56,940 bases of DNA, taken from assembly GCA_000277445.1 (NCBI GenBank), contig AJWJ01000100.1:1-56940 (forward strand), read 5' to 3'. A program made the position numbers and the translations under genes. This DNA is from Polysphondylium violaceum. Taxonomy: Eukaryota; Evosea; Eumycetozoa; Dictyosteliales; Dictyosteliaceae. The notes under the pieces were generated by a model, which did not search any database, was not told the DNA's origin, and was given only the letters and a program-made list of their open reading frames with translations. Below, piece after piece: positions 55,166 through 56,940 of the stretch (within the stretch, counting starts at the first letter, position 1; every line of letters begins with the position of its first letter).

Positions 55166-55596
55166 TTATTTTTGTTTTCCGAATATTGATTCTACATAGT
55201 TGTCTAATTTCTTTGGATTTTGTCTTAATGATCTAAAATCTAAAAGAGCACTGTCACGAGCATCCATAACATAGTCTACTCTTTCTCTAGCATATCTGTG
55301 TGGCTGTATAATATGATTAATTACGTAGAGTTAGATATTGGAATGAATATACTTTATATATATATTAAAAGTAGAATAGCATAACAGCCATAACTGTGAC
55401 TCAATGAAAAGAGTATCATAAAGAAAGCACAATCAATATAATACCCAAACAATTCATAATCACGCATGTGGCGATAGGTTTAGTTAATTACCTTTCCGTG
55501 GTTAAAGGCTCTGTGGGCTTTATCTAAACCAACACCAAATAAACAAAAAGCACCGCCAATAATGAGGGCAGGTGGGAGAACTTCAACCCAAGTCAT
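55166..55596 (-). CDS. ndufa1: NADH dehydrogenase subunit NDUFA1 (MWFE)
   Basis: Two exons, complement(55492..55596) and complement(55166..55303); 80 residues. The intron is 188 bp, the longest I define here. Exon 1 gives MTWVEVLPPALIIGGAFCLF, the MWFE start followed by one membrane helix, then GVGLDKAHRAFNHGK. Exon 2 gives PHRYARERVDYVMDARDSAL. The order, the single helix near the N terminus, the length and the MDARD block (human MERDRR) match NDUFA1, a small membrane-arm subunit of mitochondrial complex I needed for assembly. Both exons are too short to show as long frames. Confidence 0.82.
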
Positions 55597-55663
55597 CTTT
55601 TATCTTTATATATATGAATAATGTAATGTGATCTGTTTTGCGAAAATAAGATAAAAAAATGAT

Positions 55664-55664
<1 letters not shown>

Positions 55665-55697
<33 letters not shown>
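55665..55697. repeat. 33-bp poly-A run
   Basis: An uninterrupted run of 33 A bases in the gap between the NDUFA1 start and the PHYHD1 stop. Similar but shorter runs are at 45852-45875 (T) and 2639-2661 (A). Lengths of such runs are uncertain in assemblies. Confidence 0.85.
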
Positions 55698-55699
<2 letters not shown>

Positions 55700-55774
55700 A
55701 AGATTCGCCAAAATTTGATATTTGATCATGATTTCATATATTTGCTTGTTTGTGTTTATTATATTGTGGATATA

Positions 55775-56835
55775 TTATAGTTCTCTAAAAGGAAGATTAG
55801 GATTTGGTCTTTGTAACCAATTGTCTTCTTCATAGAGAGCAGATCCATCACCTTCGATAAAGTGAAGGGTGTAGGCATGACGTGAGATACCAGATGTGTT
55901 TGGCTCACTGTAATGCACAGCAGAGCCGTGCAAAAGGATGGCTGATCCTTTTTTACATTCCAATGGAATGAAATCCTTTTTATCATAGGTTGGCTCATTT
56001 TCATTTACAACATCAAATGTACATGTACCATCTGGATTTCTTTTGAATCTCTTATAGATACCATTCTTGTGTGAACCTGGTAATCCTCTTAAACATCCAT
56101 TTACAACATTTGCATCTTCAAATGCAAACCAAAGTGCATGAGTAGTCTATAATGTTGTTATATTATGGTGTTAGTTCCAATCCAATTATTATTAGTAGTA
56201 GTTGATGGTAGGTGTTATACATACCAAAGGGGTGGTATGAAGAAAAGTTGAATCTTGGTGAATTGAAACTTCACCACCAATCTTGGGGTTTTTAAAAATA
56301 TACATTGATTGAACTGATAGAGGTTTCTTATATAATGGTCTCATTACATCTTTGATTGCATCTTGATAAGAGAATTTTTCAAACACAGGGTTTAAATCAT
56401 GAAGTGCATGTCCAACCTTATTGAATGCTACTTGTTTATCAACACATATTTCATCCTTGTCATTCAATGCTGCTGTTTCAAAAAAGAAACTAATTTTATC
56501 ACCTGATTCTAAAAAGTATTGATTGGTTTTTCTCTGTGATGATGTGAGGATTATAAATGTGAATATGAATAATAATGATAATATGAAAAAGTTATCTATT
56601 TGACTAATAAAACAATCACAAAGTATAGTAACAATAAAAATAACATATATTTGATTCATACTGCTTGTTCATCCGAAGTGAATACAGTTTTGATTAAACT
56701 AGAGGTATCCAATTCATCAATCAATCTTTTCATTTCATCTCGAAGTCCGTCAACACTTTCTGGTGAAACAAAGTTTGGTAAAACCAAGAAACCTTGTTCT
56801 TCATATTGGTCATATTGTTCTTTTGTTAATTTCAT
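55775..56835 (-). CDS. phyhd1: PHYHD1, phytanoyl-CoA dioxygenase domain protein
   Basis: Exons complement(56662..56835), (56225..56533) and (55775..56146); introns 128 and 78 bp; 284 residues. Start at MKLTKEQYDQYEEQGFLVLP; no ATG precedes it in frame. The joins read DEQARKTNQYFLESGDKI and HTTPLTTHALWFAFED. The Fe(II)/2-oxoglutarate core has HQD (His-x-Asp) in SIHQDSTFLHTTPL and a later His in LLHGSAVHYSEPN with the 2OG-binding Arg in SRHAYTLH. The match to PHYHD1 is close (YFLxSGDKIxFFFE, NKxGHALH, VQSMYIFK, NGCL...PGSH, ENWLQ-like DNWLQRP). PHYHD1 is a cytosolic dioxygenase whose natural substrate is unknown. All metal ligands are present. Confidence 0.93.
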
Positions 56836-56859
56836 TCTTATAAGTATATACAATAAATA

Positions 56860-56940
56860 ATAAATAATATTGAAAAAATGAGAAAAATACAGGCTTTTTT
56901 TTCTTTTTTTTTTTTAAATTTTTTTGAATTTTTAAATATA
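56860..56940. other. Intergenic window edge
   Basis: AT-rich sequence upstream of phyhd1 with T and A runs; nothing else is visible before the window ends. Confidence 0.5.

Noticed and set aside
1-56940. Retroelements, DIRS/TRE elements, other virus-like elements or DNA transposons
   Set aside because: No reverse transcriptase, integrase, transposase, capsid or long terminal repeat pattern was seen on either strand.

Overview
This window comes from a dictyostelid social amoeba (Amoebozoa). The evidence is AT-rich intergenic DNA full of long A and T runs, compact genes with short AT-rich introns (mostly 52-105 bp, usually opening GTAAGT or GTATGT), Asn/Gln/Thr/Ser/His homopolymer tracts in proteins, TAA as the dominant stop, and family content typical of the group (FNIP repeats, a slob-type pseudokinase, a gelsolin-related coiled-coil protein). 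Homopolymer content looks milder than in D. discoideum, so another dictyostelid group is possible; I do not name a species.

I support 28 protein-coding genes, 18 with introns. Exon joins were chosen by splice sites, reading phase and family fit. From left to right: a lipid-anchored-looking surface protein (-); a secreted peptidoglycan-binding plus L,D-transpeptidase-fold protein (+); an NT-C2/coiled-coil/tail-anchored protein (+); an ankyrin-RCC1-BTB protein (-); a FYVE-pseudokinase-WH2 protein (-); a cytochrome P450 (+); SARAF (+), convergent with a choline/ethanolamine phosphotransferase (-); an ankyrin protein (-); mitochondrial ACSF2 (-); RSU1 (+); a leucine-rich-repeat protein (-); a probable kinetochore DSN1/Mis13 (+); a CCNDBP1/GCIP homologue (-); a SIAH-type RING protein (+); an FNIP-repeat protein (+); a 1480-residue gelsolin-related protein (-).

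The right third holds DCAF11 (+), a KCTD3-like BTB-WD40 protein (-), Thg1 (-), a mitochondrial helical protein (+), an F-box/LRR protein (-), mitochondrial acyl carrier protein (+), RFC2 (+), LAMTOR4 (-), RPL13 (+), NDUFA1 (-) and PHYHD1 (-). LAMTOR4 and NDUFA1 are tiny multi-exon genes that a simple long-ORF scan misses.

There is no operon logic and no transposon, tRNA, rRNA or CRISPR that I can recognise. Functional themes recur by chance of neighbourhood: mitochondria (ACP, NDUFA1, ACSF2, the 359-residue protein), ubiquitin ligases (DCAF11, SIAH, BTB and F-box proteins), endolysosomal signalling (LAMTOR4, FYVE-slob) and actin/adhesion (gelsolin, WH2, RSU1). The observations most worth following are the L,D-transpeptidase-like secreted protein in an organism without peptidoglycan, the DSN1 candidate with two Aurora-type sites, the two hidden small genes, a 34-nt intron in thg1, a start-codon-only first exon in the FYVE gene, and two structured non-coding stretches near 44.6 kb and 51.1 kb.
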